Shown here one piece after another: positions 35,654 to 43,813 of a DNA stretch of 64,000 nucleotides. The position numbers were made by a program, and so were the translations under genes. The DNA comes from Stenotrophomonas bentonitica. GTDB taxonomy: Bacteria; Pseudomonadota; Gammaproteobacteria; Xanthomonadales; Xanthomonadaceae. Location of the stretch: positions 150,354-214,353 of the forward strand of contig NZ_PKQP01000008.1 of NCBI RefSeq assembly GCF_002887735.1, written 5' to 3'. The notes beneath the pieces were generated by a model. It had not been told where the DNA came from. It did no database searches and saw only the letters and a list, made by a program, of their open reading frames with translations. Numbering within the stretch: position 1 is the first letter of the stretch; each line of letters opens with the position of its first letter.

Positions 35654-36202
35654 TCAGCGTGCGGCGGTCGTGCCCGGCGGGAACGCAGCAAACAGCTTGT
35701 CCAGGCCGGCTTCCACCGCCGCGTTGACCTTGTCCGGCGAGGTCGGCACGGTGCCGCTGGCGGTGCCGCGCCAGACCGCCTGCTTGGTCTTGGCGTCGAA
35801 CATATCCACGACCAGCGTGCCGACGTCATAGGTGTGCACCGTGGTGGTGGCATTACCCATGGCCATCCCGCCACCCCAGCCGCCGCCACGCCAGCCCCAG
35901 CCGCCCATGCCCGTCCCGGAGTAGAACGTATCCAGGGTCTGCTTCTGGCCGGTGGCGATATGCGCCGCCAGGGCGATGTCGCCGTTGGGCGCTTCGCGCA
36001 GGCCCTTGGCCTGCAGGCGCGCGTTGATGCCGTCGATGATGCGTTGCTGCACCAACGGCGAGCTCGCCTGGGGTTTCATCGCCCAGGTGTAGGTCTTGTA
36101 GGAGGCGAAACTGGCTGACGGATCGAAGTCGGTCTTGACGGTCGGAGTGGATGCACAGGCGACCAGAGAAGTCGCCAGGACGGCGATGGCAAAGGCTTTC
36201 AT
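35654..36202 (-). CDS. DUF4136 lipoprotein
   Basis: This 182-residue protein has the lipobox VACAST near residue 18 and the DUF4136 pattern: TDFDPSASFASYKTYTW, QQRIIDGINARLQAKG and TLVVDMFDAKTKQAVWRG. The middle has a Gly/Trp-rich loop (GMGGWGWRGGGWGGGM). Function of the family is unknown; members are outer-membrane-attached periplasmic proteins. ATG 36202 begins a standard lipoprotein signal. The gap to the barrel gene is 109 bases. Confidence 0.85.
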   Translation of the reverse strand: MKAFAIAVLATSLVACASTPTVKTDFDPSASFASYKTYTWAMKPQASSPLVQQRIIDGINARLQAKGLREAPNGDIALAAHIATGQKQTLDTFYSGTGMGGWGWRGGGWGGGMAMGNATTTVHTYDVGTLVVDMFDAKTKQAVWRGTASGTVPTSPDKVNAAVEAGLDKLFAAFPPGTTAAR

Positions 36203-36358
36203 GACGCGAGTCTCCAAAGGCGGGATGGAAAGACGCGCTGCGGTCGCAGCCGTCCTGGGGCGGGCCGTGGTGGCCAGTGGTTCCAGCCCCACGGTAGTGC
36301 ACTGCCGGCCACGCGTAATGCGCATAACTACGGTAGAGAGGCGGGAAAAACTACCGAG

Positions 36359-36868
36359 TCAACGCGGCGGATTGATCACCACGTATTGCACGGTGGTCCC
36401 GGCATAGCGCGGCTCATACCAGACATTGCCGCACTGCTGGTAGGCCATGCCGTTGATCACCGTGGTCACGCAGCTGGGCGGAACCGAATTGACGATCGAA
36501 CCGATCACCGCCGAGGTCACGGCCACGCCCGCCGTCACCGCTGCAGCGGTGGCGAAGGGATGATCGTCCCAGTGGTTCCAGTGGTCGTCGTGGTAGTTCA
36601 CATCCACATTGACGTTGCGGTTCACGTTGCGATTGACGGTGCGGTTGCTGTCGATGTTGCGGTTGATGTTGGCCCCGCGGTTCACGTTGCCGCCCTGCGG
36701 GCGCTGCACCGGGCGGTTGATGCTGGTATGCGCACTGGCGCGCGCGCCACCGCCATGGAAGCCGCTGCGCTGCGCGCTCGCCGGTGCGGACACGGCCAGC
36801 AACACCATCAGCAGCATGCCCGCCGCCAGGGAGGAGGCCACGAAAAAGCGGTTGATCACGATACGCAT
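36359..36868 (-). CDS. Secreted Asn-rich linker protein with conserved C-terminal domain, copy 2
   Basis: This 169-residue protein has a signal peptide (to ASAQR), a repetitive Asn/Arg/Val linker (NRNIDSNRTVNRNVNRN region, residues about 60-95) and the C-terminal domain shared with the product of 29727-30365: DHPFATAAAVTAGVAVTSAV, AYQQCGNVWYEPRYAGTTVQ. The conserved domain includes a hydrophobic helix and two cysteines. It begins 1 base after the DUF2092 copy 2 stop. The family is unrecognised; a surface-exposed or periplasm-spanning spacer is possible. Confidence 0.75.
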   Translation of the reverse strand: MRIVINRFFVASSLAAGMLLMVLLAVSAPASAQRSGFHGGGARASAHTSINRPVQRPQGGNVNRGANINRNIDSNRTVNRNVNRNVNVDVNYHDDHWNHWDDHPFATAAAVTAGVAVTSAVIGSIVNSVPPSCVTTVINGMAYQQCGNVWYEPRYAGTTVQYVVINPPR

Positions 36869-36869
36869 G

Positions 36870-37688
36870 TCAGTTCTCCTGCCCAGCATCGGTGACGACC
36901 ACCGCGACCGGCACCAGCTTGATGCGGGCCGCATCGGCCGGCGGCGTGAACTGGAAGGCGGTCGCGGGCACGGCGCTGCGCGTGTCCCAGCGCAGGTGGG
37001 CGCGATACTGCGGCAGCGCCGGATCATCCAGTGAGGTGATCACCAGCTTCTTCGGCAATGCGGTGGCCTTGCTGACCCACAGCTGCCAGTCCACGCCATC
37101 CTGCTTGAACGCGTACTGCTCGATCGCCTCGCCGTCCACCGTGCCACCGCCGATGTGCAGCGCGCCACGGATGGCGGTTTTGGGCGCCTTGTCGGTGCCC
37201 CACAGGAACATGTCGGCCAGCGGCATGTCGATGCCATAGCGGGCGGCGGCATCGTCCACCAGTTCGCCCAGCGTACTGGTCAGTCCGTCCACCTGGGCGT
37301 AGTACTTCAGGCGCGGCGAATACAGCGACAACGCCTTGCCGTCGTAGAACAGCTGGCGCAGCTGGCGATCGCTGCGCAGCTCCAGGAACAGCTGGTTCGG
37401 GGCGCGCACCTTGTAGGTCACCACACCATCCAGCTCCACCTTCTGGCCGTCCTCCAGCACGATCTCGGTGCTGGCATCGGAGGTCAGCGAGAACTGCTTG
37501 AGCGCACGCAGCGCAGCGCCCATGCGGTCCAGAGCGGCCAACGCCTCGGGATCGCGCTCGGGCGCGTCGGCCGGTGCAGCCGGGGGGGAGACGGGAGTGG
37601 CAACACGGGTGGCGCCGTGCGCGACGGGCGCCAGCGCCGCCAGCATCAGGCAGGCCGACCACGCAACCGGGGGAATGGCAGAGGACAT
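36870..37688 (-). CDS. DUF2092 periplasmic protein, copy 2
   Basis: This 272-residue exported protein has a signal peptide (to AHGATR) and the same blocks as copy 1: ALDRMGAALRALKQFSLT, QLFYDGKALSLYSPRLKYYA, PLADMFLWGT and a C-terminal strand series. GGAG sits 9 bases before ATG 37688, and the frame open upstream to 37835 is ignored. Like copy 1 it is followed directly by a protein with the GYQQC-type domain; unlike copy 1 the barrel gene lies upstream rather than downstream. Confidence 0.82.
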   Translation of the reverse strand: MSSAIPPVAWSACLMLAALAPVAHGATRVATPVSPPAAPADAPERDPEALAALDRMGAALRALKQFSLTSDASTEIVLEDGQKVELDGVVTYKVRAPNQLFLELRSDRQLRQLFYDGKALSLYSPRLKYYAQVDGLTSTLGELVDDAAARYGIDMPLADMFLWGTDKAPKTAIRGALHIGGGTVDGEAIEQYAFKQDGVDWQLWVSKATALPKKLVITSLDDPALPQYRAHLRWDTRSAVPATAFQFTPPADAARIKLVPVAVVVTDAGQEN

Positions 37689-37740
37689 GACCGTTACTCC
37701 ATGGCACGGTAAACAGGTGGCCGCCGTCAGGCGACCGGGA

Positions 37741-38727
37741 TCAGAAGCCGCCGCTGATCGACAGACTCCACGGGTCGCCTTCGAAGCGGTTCTTGACGCT
37801 GAATTCGCCGACATAGCGGAACGACACATCCACATGCTCGCCGCCGGACCATTTCTTGCCGTAGGTCAGCACCGGGCCGATACCAAACGAGCGGCCTTTG
37901 AAGCCCCCCAGGCGGTCGGCGGTGTCGCCCTTGTCGTCCTGCAACTGCTGGATCCAGCCACCGGCCGCCCCGAACCCCCAGCCACTGGCGGTGCGCTTGA
38001 CCAGCAGCGCATCGGCCCGTGCGACCACGCCGTTCTTGTAGTCGGTATCGTCGTTGCGGGTGTACCAGTCGGTGGCGCCCAGCACACTGAATTCCAGCGT
38101 GCCCTTCTGGAACACGTGCGTGTAGCCCACGCTGGGCGAGAACGTCCAGATGTTCATGCCTGGATTGGCCAGCCGGTTCGGGTCGTACTTGGCGGTGGGC
38201 GCATATACGTATACGCCGAAGGAAAGGTGCTGCACCTCGCTGATGTGGAACCCGGCGATCACCGGGGCGAAGTACACGTCGAACAGATTGGAGGCATGGT
38301 CCTTGGTCTGGAAACGGTTGCCCAGTGGGCCTGCCAGGTTGGCGGTGACCTCGGCATCGATGTACGGCACGGTCAGCATCGAGGCGAAATTCCAACGCCC
38401 GGCCTGGGTCGGCCATACGTACACCCCGGTGGCAGCGGTCAGGTTCACGTCGGCCTCCAGGCCCAACGAGATCTGCCCGGCGATGGGCGCGGGGCGGTCG
38501 CCGCTGATCTTGCCGTTGTAGCGGATGTAGCTCAGCGACCACTGCATGCCCGGCTCGGGCGGGATGACGCCGGCGTAGGAGGTGATCTGCATGCCGGTGA
38601 TCGAGCGACCCAGCGCGCCTTCAGTGGCTGCGACGGGAGCGCTGCCCAGCGCCAGCAGTCCGCCCAGGCACAGGGCCAGCGGGCCGCGCGGCCGGGGCCG
38701 GGGCGTGGTGGGTGCAGGGGTGTTCAT
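37741..38727 (-). CDS. SphA/phenol-degradation type outer-membrane beta-barrel protein
   Basis: This 328-residue protein has a signal peptide (to APVAATEG) and beta-strands of the MetA-pathway/SphA barrel family: GMQITSYAGVIPP, VYVWPTQAGRWNFASMLTVPYI and a terminal DPWSLSISGGF strand. Members are FadL-like channels or receptors for hydrophobic compounds. It lies 52 bases upstream of DUF2092 copy 2 and 43 bases downstream of DUF1622, in one direction with both. Confidence 0.78.
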   Translation of the reverse strand: MNTPAPTTPRPRPRGPLALCLGGLLALGSAPVAATEGALGRSITGMQITSYAGVIPPEPGMQWSLSYIRYNGKISGDRPAPIAGQISLGLEADVNLTAATGVYVWPTQAGRWNFASMLTVPYIDAEVTANLAGPLGNRFQTKDHASNLFDVYFAPVIAGFHISEVQHLSFGVYVYAPTAKYDPNRLANPGMNIWTFSPSVGYTHVFQKGTLEFSVLGATDWYTRNDDTDYKNGVVARADALLVKRTASGWGFGAAGGWIQQLQDDKGDTADRLGGFKGRSFGIGPVLTYGKKWSGGEHVDVSFRYVGEFSVKNRFEGDPWSLSISGGF

Positions 38728-38770
38728 GGCATCGGCCTCCGGGGCGGAAGGGGAATCGCAGTGCGCGGGA

Positions 38771-39148
38771 TCAGGACGGGTCCGGCGTGGGCCGCGGTGC
38801 GTGCTGCCGCTCGCGCACCTCCTCGATGTCGCGCTCCAGGAAATAGTTCAGGAAGGTCCGGATCACCGCGATCACGGCCAGTTGACCAATCGCATCCCAG
38901 TCGGTGTAGATCGAGGATTCGATGATGTCCGCCGCCAGCTGCATGGTCAGCCCGGCCACCAGCCAGCGGCCATACGCCAGCCACACCGCGCGCCGCTCCA
39001 CGTTGGTCGGGTGGCCGCGCAGCGCCAGCCGCAGCGCCTGCACGAACACCACCGCCGTGGCCAGCGCGATCAGCACCAGTGCCATCGCATCGATGATGAC
39101 CACGACCGGCTCGGTGACGGCGATCAGCCATGCCTTCAGAGGCGTCAT
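38771..39148 (-). CDS. DUF1622 family membrane protein
   Basis: This 125-residue protein has three hydrophobic helices (about residues 14-42, 55-78 and 88-105) and the DUF1622 motif WLVAGLTMQLAADIIESS followed by AVIRTFLNYFLERDIEE. The function of the family is unknown. The start is 42 bases from the stop of the formylglycine-generating enzyme gene, so the two are probably co-transcribed. Confidence 0.8.
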   Translation of the reverse strand: MTPLKAWLIAVTEPVVVIIDAMALVLIALATAVVFVQALRLALRGHPTNVERRAVWLAYGRWLVAGLTMQLAADIIESSIYTDWDAIGQLAVIAVIRTFLNYFLERDIEEVRERQHAPRPTPDPS

Positions 39149-39190
39149 GCGGGATGCTCCGGTATCGCACCTGGCGGTGGCAGAGGCGGC

Positions 39191-40117
39191 TCATCCCCGC
39201 TCCACGCAACGAAAGCCAAGGTGACAGGTGGAGGTGTCGATCGGCTGCGCCATCCGGGCCGCCGGCCGGTAGCGCCGGCAGTAGTTGGGCGCACACAGGT
39301 GCGAGCCGCCCTTCATGACCCGGCGCGGGATCGCACTGCGGTCGCGCGGGTCGTGGCTGCCTTCGCGCGCGCCGCCACGGGGGTTGTCGATCGCGCAGCA
39401 CGGCCTGCTCTGCAGCTGGTCGTGCTGCTGGTACCAGTCGCGGGTCCATTCCCAGACGTTGCCGATCATGTCGTACAGCCCGTATCCGTTGGGCGGATAG
39501 CTGCCGACCGGTGACGTCCAGCGGTGGCCGTCCTCATCCAGGCTCTGCCAGGGAAATTCGCCCTGCCAGGTATTGGCCTGGTGGCGGCCGCCGGGAATGA
39601 GGGTGTCGCCCCAGGCGAACTCACCCCTCTCCTGGCCGCCACGCGCTGCGAATTCCCACTCGGCCTCGGTCGGCAGGTCCTTCTCCATCCACCGGGCATA
39701 GGCCAGCGCATCGGCGAAGGTGACGTGGACCACCGGGTGATCCTCCAGGCCTTGCAGGCTGGACAGCGGACCCCGCGGATGCCGCCAGTCTGCCCCGGGA
39801 ATGTAGTGCCACCAGTTGTGTGTGTTGCCCATGTCCACCGGGTGCGGAGGCTGCACGAACACCACCGAGGCCGGCTGCAGCAGCGCCGGGTCCGCACCGG
39901 GATAGTCGCGCGGATCGGCTGACTGCTCGGCTGCGGTGACGTGGCCAGTGGCCTGGATGAAGCGGGCGAACTCCCGGTTGGTCACCGGGTAGCGATCGAT
40001 CCGGAACCGCCCTACCCGCGCCTTGTGCGCCGGGCGTTCTTCAGGATAGTGATCGTTGGAGCCCATGCTGAAGACCCCGCCAGCCAGCTCGATCATGCTA
40101 TCGGCCACGACGCTCAT
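39191..40117 (-). CDS. Formylglycine-generating enzyme (sulfatase maturase)
   Basis: This 308-residue FGE-sulfatase domain protein has GGVFSMGSNDHYPEERPAH near residue 15, RYPVTNREFARF near 42, PTEAEWEFAARGG near 153, GYGLYDMIGNVWEWTRDW near 213, and the copper-binding active-site pair CAPNYC near residue 277. Both cysteines of the pair seen in true FGEs are present. FGE oxidises the sulfatase cysteine to formylglycine using O2 and copper. No signal peptide is seen. ATG 40117 overlaps the DUF202 gene stop by 4 bases. The only sulfatase in the window is at 14087-15658. Confidence 0.88.
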   Translation of the reverse strand: MSVVADSMIELAGGVFSMGSNDHYPEERPAHKARVGRFRIDRYPVTNREFARFIQATGHVTAAEQSADPRDYPGADPALLQPASVVFVQPPHPVDMGNTHNWWHYIPGADWRHPRGPLSSLQGLEDHPVVHVTFADALAYARWMEKDLPTEAEWEFAARGGQERGEFAWGDTLIPGGRHQANTWQGEFPWQSLDEDGHRWTSPVGSYPPNGYGLYDMIGNVWEWTRDWYQQHDQLQSRPCCAIDNPRGGAREGSHDPRDRSAIPRRVMKGGSHLCAPNYCRRYRPAARMAQPIDTSTCHLGFRCVERG

Positions 40118-40653
40118 GCGAACGGCGCCACGTTGAAGGTCATGCTGACGATCGCCAGCAGGCCAAGCAGCCACAGCAGGCCGGCGGTGATCAGGGTCAG
40201 CGAGATCGGGTAGTGACTCTCCCCGTGGATCAGGCCTTCGCGGATCATCTCCTCGCGCTCGGCACGCAGGCCCTGCATGTAGCGGATGTGGTAGAGGATG
40301 CCGAGAGTCAGCAGCACCATGCCGAGGCCGACCAGCGCGATGCCGAAGTTGCGTGGCGCATGCGGACGCAGGCCGACGCCGGGCACCTCCAGCATGTGGC
40401 CGAAGAACTGATAGATGGTGAAACCGAAGCCGATCAGCGACAGCGCCGTGCGGATGATCGACATCAGCGTACGGTCCGCGCTCATGCGCGTGCGCTGGAA
40501 TGACATCCCGGTGCGCCGCGAGGAGAGCTCCATCGAGGTGGCATCGGCACCCCCCAGCAGCGTTTTGGCCTGCTCGATGGTGAGCGCACGCTCGGTCAGC
40601 TGCTCGCGAGGGTCCTGGGCACTCATCGGCTGGTCGTCTCGTGAGGGGGTCAT
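40114..40653 (-). CDS. DUF202 (YidH-like) membrane protein
   Basis: This 179-residue protein has three hydrophobic helices (about residues 68-88, 104-124 and 153-175). The SADRTLMSIIRTALSLIGFGFTI stretch is the YidH/DUF202 signature. ATG 40653 overlaps the stop of the preceding membrane-protein gene by 4 bases; ATG 40626 is an alternative that removes nine residues. It is translationally coupled to FGE. The role is unknown; the same pairing with FGE suggests an anchor or partner. Confidence 0.82.
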   Translation of the reverse strand: MTPSRDDQPMSAQDPREQLTERALTIEQAKTLLGGADATSMELSSRRTGMSFQRTRMSADRTLMSIIRTALSLIGFGFTIYQFFGHMLEVPGVGLRPHAPRNFGIALVGLGMVLLTLGILYHIRYMQGLRAEREEMIREGLIHGESHYPISLTLITAGLLWLLGLLAIVSMTFNVAPFA

Positions 40654-41054
40654 TTGCGGTGCAGGAAGTAGCTGGCGATGCGGGTAATCGGTCCGCGCAG
40701 GATCAGATACGGCAGGAAGCCGAGCACGACCGCGATGACGAAGGCTTCCACCAGATACTTGAACGCGCCGAACATGCGGAACTGGTAGATCACATCCATG
40801 CCGACCCCCAGCAGAAGAATGCGGGCGGTTGCGGTGACCCCTTCGCGCCAGGCGACCAGCCGGTCACCAGCAGAGCTGTGCGCCATCAGCCAGGCATAGG
40901 GCGCCTTGCCCGCCTTGGCATCCTTGATGCCATCGATCAACGCCGCGATCAGCGCCATCGTCGGCTGCAGGAAGAAGCGGAAGGTCATGGGGCCATCCGC
41001 GCGATCGATCATGTCGGTCCAGAAGCGCGTCAGAATATCGATCACCAGGAGCAT
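40650..41054 (-). CDS. Membrane protein of unknown function at the head of the minus arm
   Basis: This 134-residue protein has hydrophobic segments at about residues 32-44 and 94-118, and a central WLMAHSSAGDRLVAWREGVTATARILLL block. I do not recognise the family. ATG 41054 is preferred over upstream codons because AAGGA sits 8 bases before it. It is the first gene of the ten-gene minus-strand arm and overlaps the DUF202 gene by 4 bases; the arm's promoter must lie in 41055-41240. Confidence 0.65.
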   Translation of the reverse strand: MLLVIDILTRFWTDMIDRADGPMTFRFFLQPTMALIAALIDGIKDAKAGKAPYAWLMAHSSAGDRLVAWREGVTATARILLLGVGMDVIYQFRMFGAFKYLVEAFVIAVVLGFLPYLILRGPITRIASYFLHRK

Positions 41055-41240
41055 GGGCGGGATCCTTGCGTCAGGCCTCCAGCTTGGGCGCCGCCCGGTA
41101 GCCACACAATCGAGTTGTTACTGCAACCTCTCCAGTATTTTTACTGCGTCCAACGCGTGGAAAGGCAGCGCTATGCTCAGCGATATCGCGTCCGCTGCCC
41201 GCTGCAGCCGCGCCTTCTCTTTCTTCGCCACGGGCCCCCC

Positions 41241-42413
41241 ATGCACTTGGACCAGCACCACTACTCCCTGATGCGCGGCGGACTGGTGCATCGGCTGCTG
41301 CAGGCCGCCGGCATGCTGCGCGGCACCGCCCGCCTCTCGCTGTGGATGGCCGCGGCATTGGTGGTGATCTCGCTGGCGCCGTTGGTGGTGCTGACCGCGC
41401 GCGCGGGCACCCTGTGGACGCTCCCCCCGGGCATGCCGTTGCTGGGGGACTACGCCACCCTCGCCCGCGTGCTGCTGGCGATGCCTCTGCTGGTGATTGC
41501 CGCACCGCGCTCGGACACCTTGCTGCGCAATGCGTTTCGCCAACTGACCCGCGCCGGCCTGGTGCCACCGCAGCGACAGGGCAGATTGACCGCGCTGCTG
41601 GCGAAGGTGCGCCGCTGGCGCGATGGCTGGCTGCCTGAAGCGCTCTGTGTGGTGATCGCATGGCTGCCGCTGTTGTTCGGCACGGACAGCGTGAGCCTGC
41701 TGCCGGGCGTCGCCGACTGGCGCCTGGAGCACGGTGCATTGACGGCCGCCGGACGCTGGTACGAATGGGTCGCCGTGCCGCTGTTCCGGCTGGTGGCGTT
41801 GCTCTGGCTATGGCGCTTCGTGCTGTGGACCGGCCTGCTCTGGCGCCTGCCGCGTGTAGGGCTGGCACTGCACGCAGAGCACCCGGATGGCGCTGGCGGT
41901 CTGGCCTTCCTGGGCATGGCGCAGGAACGCTTCGCGGTGCTCGCCCTGGCCGGCGGCATCCTGGTCGCCGGTGCGTGTGTCAATCATGTTCACTATCTGG
42001 GCGAGAGTCTGTATGACCTGCGCCACCTGCTGGCCGGCTATGTCATCGGTGCCACGCTCCTGCTGGTGGCGCCGCTGCTGGTCATGATGCCGAGCATGAT
42101 GCGGGCCAAGCGCCATGCGCTGTACCGCTTCGATGCGCTGGGCAACCGCGCCGCGGCGCTGTTCGACCAGCGCTGGCGATCAGGGTCACGACAGGAGGCC
42201 GACACGGACTCCCTGCTGGACCATGGTGATGCATCCGCGTTCGCTGATTTCAGCGGCGTCTACAAGGGCCTGGCCAGCATGTCGGTGCTGCCGTTGAACC
42301 GCTGGAATCTGCTCTGGATCGCCCTGCACGCCGTCGTGCCTCTGCTGCCGCTGGTGCTGCTGGCAATGTCGGTGGATGAGCTGGCCCGCAAGCTGCTCGG
42401 CATCCTGGTCTGA
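41241..42413 (+). CDS. Polytopic membrane protein of unknown function
   Basis: This 390-residue protein has about seven hydrophobic helices (for example WMAAALVVISLAPLVVLTA near residue 38 and GYVIGATLLLVAPLLVMMP near 275) and a charged cytoplasmic stretch rich in R/D/Q between residues 290 and 340. No domain is recognised. ATG 41241 is chosen where the protein first looks membrane-like; the longer open frame back to 40641 runs antisense through the preceding gene. It diverges from the envelope cluster. Confidence 0.6.
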   Translation: MHLDQHHYSLMRGGLVHRLLQAAGMLRGTARLSLWMAAALVVISLAPLVVLTARAGTLWTLPPGMPLLGDYATLARVLLAMPLLVIAAPRSDTLLRNAFRQLTRAGLVPPQRQGRLTALLAKVRRWRDGWLPEALCVVIAWLPLLFGTDSVSLLPGVADWRLEHGALTAAGRWYEWVAVPLFRLVALLWLWRFVLWTGLLWRLPRVGLALHAEHPDGAGGLAFLGMAQERFAVLALAGGILVAGACVNHVHYLGESLYDLRHLLAGYVIGATLLLVAPLLVMMPSMMRAKRHALYRFDALGNRAAALFDQRWRSGSRQEADTDSLLDHGDASAFADFSGVYKGLASMSVLPLNRWNLLWIALHAVVPLLPLVLLAMSVDELARKLLGILV

Positions 42414-42434
42414 CGGCCCTCGCCATTAGCGGGA

Positions 42435-42842
42435 TCAGCCCTTGCGCAGGCCGCGCAGCGAGCGCGACACGAACGATTCACCCTTCAGGGCGGCCGCCAC
42501 CGCCGGCAGCAGGTCATCGCCTGCGTCGGATTTGAGCACATAACTGCACGCACCCAGGGCCATCGCCTGCGACACCATCTGGGGCTCGGCATGCACCGTG
42601 ATGAACACCACGCCCAGCACGGGGCGTTGCAGGCGCAGCCGACGTGCGGCTTCCAATCCATTCATTTCCGGCATCGCGATATCGGTGACCACCACATCCG
42701 GCAACATGCTCTGCGCCGCCTGCACCAGCGAGGCGCCATCCTGGACCAGGCCAATCACCTGGAACTGCTGGGACAGCAAGCCACGCAGCTGCCGCCCCAT
42801 CGCGCATCCATCTTCGGCCAGCAACACACGGACAGCATTCAT
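42435..42842 (-). CDS. Single-domain response regulator (output domain missing)
   Basis: This 135-residue receiver domain is complete: acidic pocket in VLLAED, phosphorylation site in VVVTDIAMPEMNG, the Thr in FITVHAEP and the lysine in YVLKSDAGDDL. It ends ESFVSRSLRGLRKG with no helix-turn-helix. The linker wording (LLPAVAAALKGESFVS) is that of NarL-type regulators, so it may be a truncated DNA-binding regulator or a natural phosphate sink. ATG 42842 is the first codon before the domain. It lies 116 bases downstream of the full NarL-type regulator. Confidence 0.8.
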   Translation of the reverse strand: MNAVRVLLAEDGCAMGRQLRGLLSQQFQVIGLVQDGASLVQAAQSMLPDVVVTDIAMPEMNGLEAARRLRLQRPVLGVVFITVHAEPQMVSQAMALGACSYVLKSDAGDDLLPAVAAALKGESFVSRSLRGLRKG

Positions 42843-42958
42843 CGCACTCGCCCGCTCGATGCCTGCCACGATGGTGTGGCCAGACACAGTACGGTAACAA
42901 GGGAAAAACAACCGGTGGCGGGCAAGTAAATCTACTTGCCCATCCGCAGGCGGGCGGC

Positions 42959-43609
42959 CTAGTGACGGATCAGACCTTCCAACTCGGCCTTGCGCACCAG
43001 CTCCAGCGTGCCGTGCACGCCCAGCTCCTGCATGATCGCGTACTTGTGCGATTCGATCGTCCGCACCGATACCCCAAGCTCGTAAGCGATCTGCTTGGAG
43101 CGCAGGCCGCGCGCCACGTATTCCAGGATGCGCAGCTGCTTGTCGGTCAGTACGTACTGGCTGCGACCCGATGCCACGATCGCGTTGGCCGCCAGTGTCG
43201 GGGTCACATAGGTCTGGCCGTCCATCACCCCATTGATCGCGCGGACCAGTTCATCGCCGGCCGCGCTTTTGAGGATGTAGCCCCGCGCACCGGCCCGGAT
43301 GGCCTCGGCCGCCATGCTCGATTCGTCGTGCATGGTGAGGAACACGAAGGGCGTCAGGCAGCCCTCGCTGCGGGCCTGACGCATCACGTCGATGCCGCTG
43401 ATACCGGGCATGCTGATGTCAGAGACCACCACGTCCGGCGATTCGCGGCGTAGCGAGTCCAGCAGTTCCTCGCCGGAGGACACCAGTACGATCGATTCGA
43501 AACAGTCCATCAGCAATCTCTCGATACCCTGCGCCACCAGCATGTGGTCATCGGCGACGACCACCTTGCGGAACGGTACGGACATCGGCTGCGCGCACGA
43601 AACGCCCAT
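42959..43609 (-). CDS. NarL/FixJ (LuxR-type) response regulator
   Basis: This 216-residue regulator has a receiver domain (VVADDHMLV; VVSDISMPGISG; FLTMHDES; YILKSAAGDEL) and a C-terminal LuxR helix-turn-helix (LTDKQLRILEYVARGLRSKQIAYELGVS, then TIESHKYAIMQ). ATG 43609 follows GGAGAC at 6 bases; ATG 43585 is an alternative. There is no adjacent sensor kinase, which makes it an orphan together with the single-domain regulator downstream. Confidence 0.9.
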   Translation of the reverse strand: MGVSCAQPMSVPFRKVVVADDHMLVAQGIERLLMDCFESIVLVSSGEELLDSLRRESPDVVVSDISMPGISGIDVMRQARSEGCLTPFVFLTMHDESSMAAEAIRAGARGYILKSAAGDELVRAINGVMDGQTYVTPTLAANAIVASGRSQYVLTDKQLRILEYVARGLRSKQIAYELGVSVRTIESHKYAIMQELGVHGTLELVRKAELEGLIRH

Positions 43610-43813
43610 TGCATTGTCTCCATTGGTTTCAATCTTCCCCTGATTGACCTGCAGGTGCGACCGCCATCGCCCACTACGCCGGGCGTGATGGCATCCCGTT
43701 CTGTCGTCCCGGTGCATCTGCAGCCAGCCGAACATGCGAGCCTCGCCGTGATGGGATCGTGATGCGATGCATGCCATCACGGCGCTCGACCCGCAGCGTG
43801 TTCAGGCCGGCAT

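Noticed and set aside
36288..36320. A further GTAG-headed REP copy (GTAGTGCACTGCCGGCC)
   Set aside because: The head is present but the second arm of the hairpin is missing, so it is not counted as an element.
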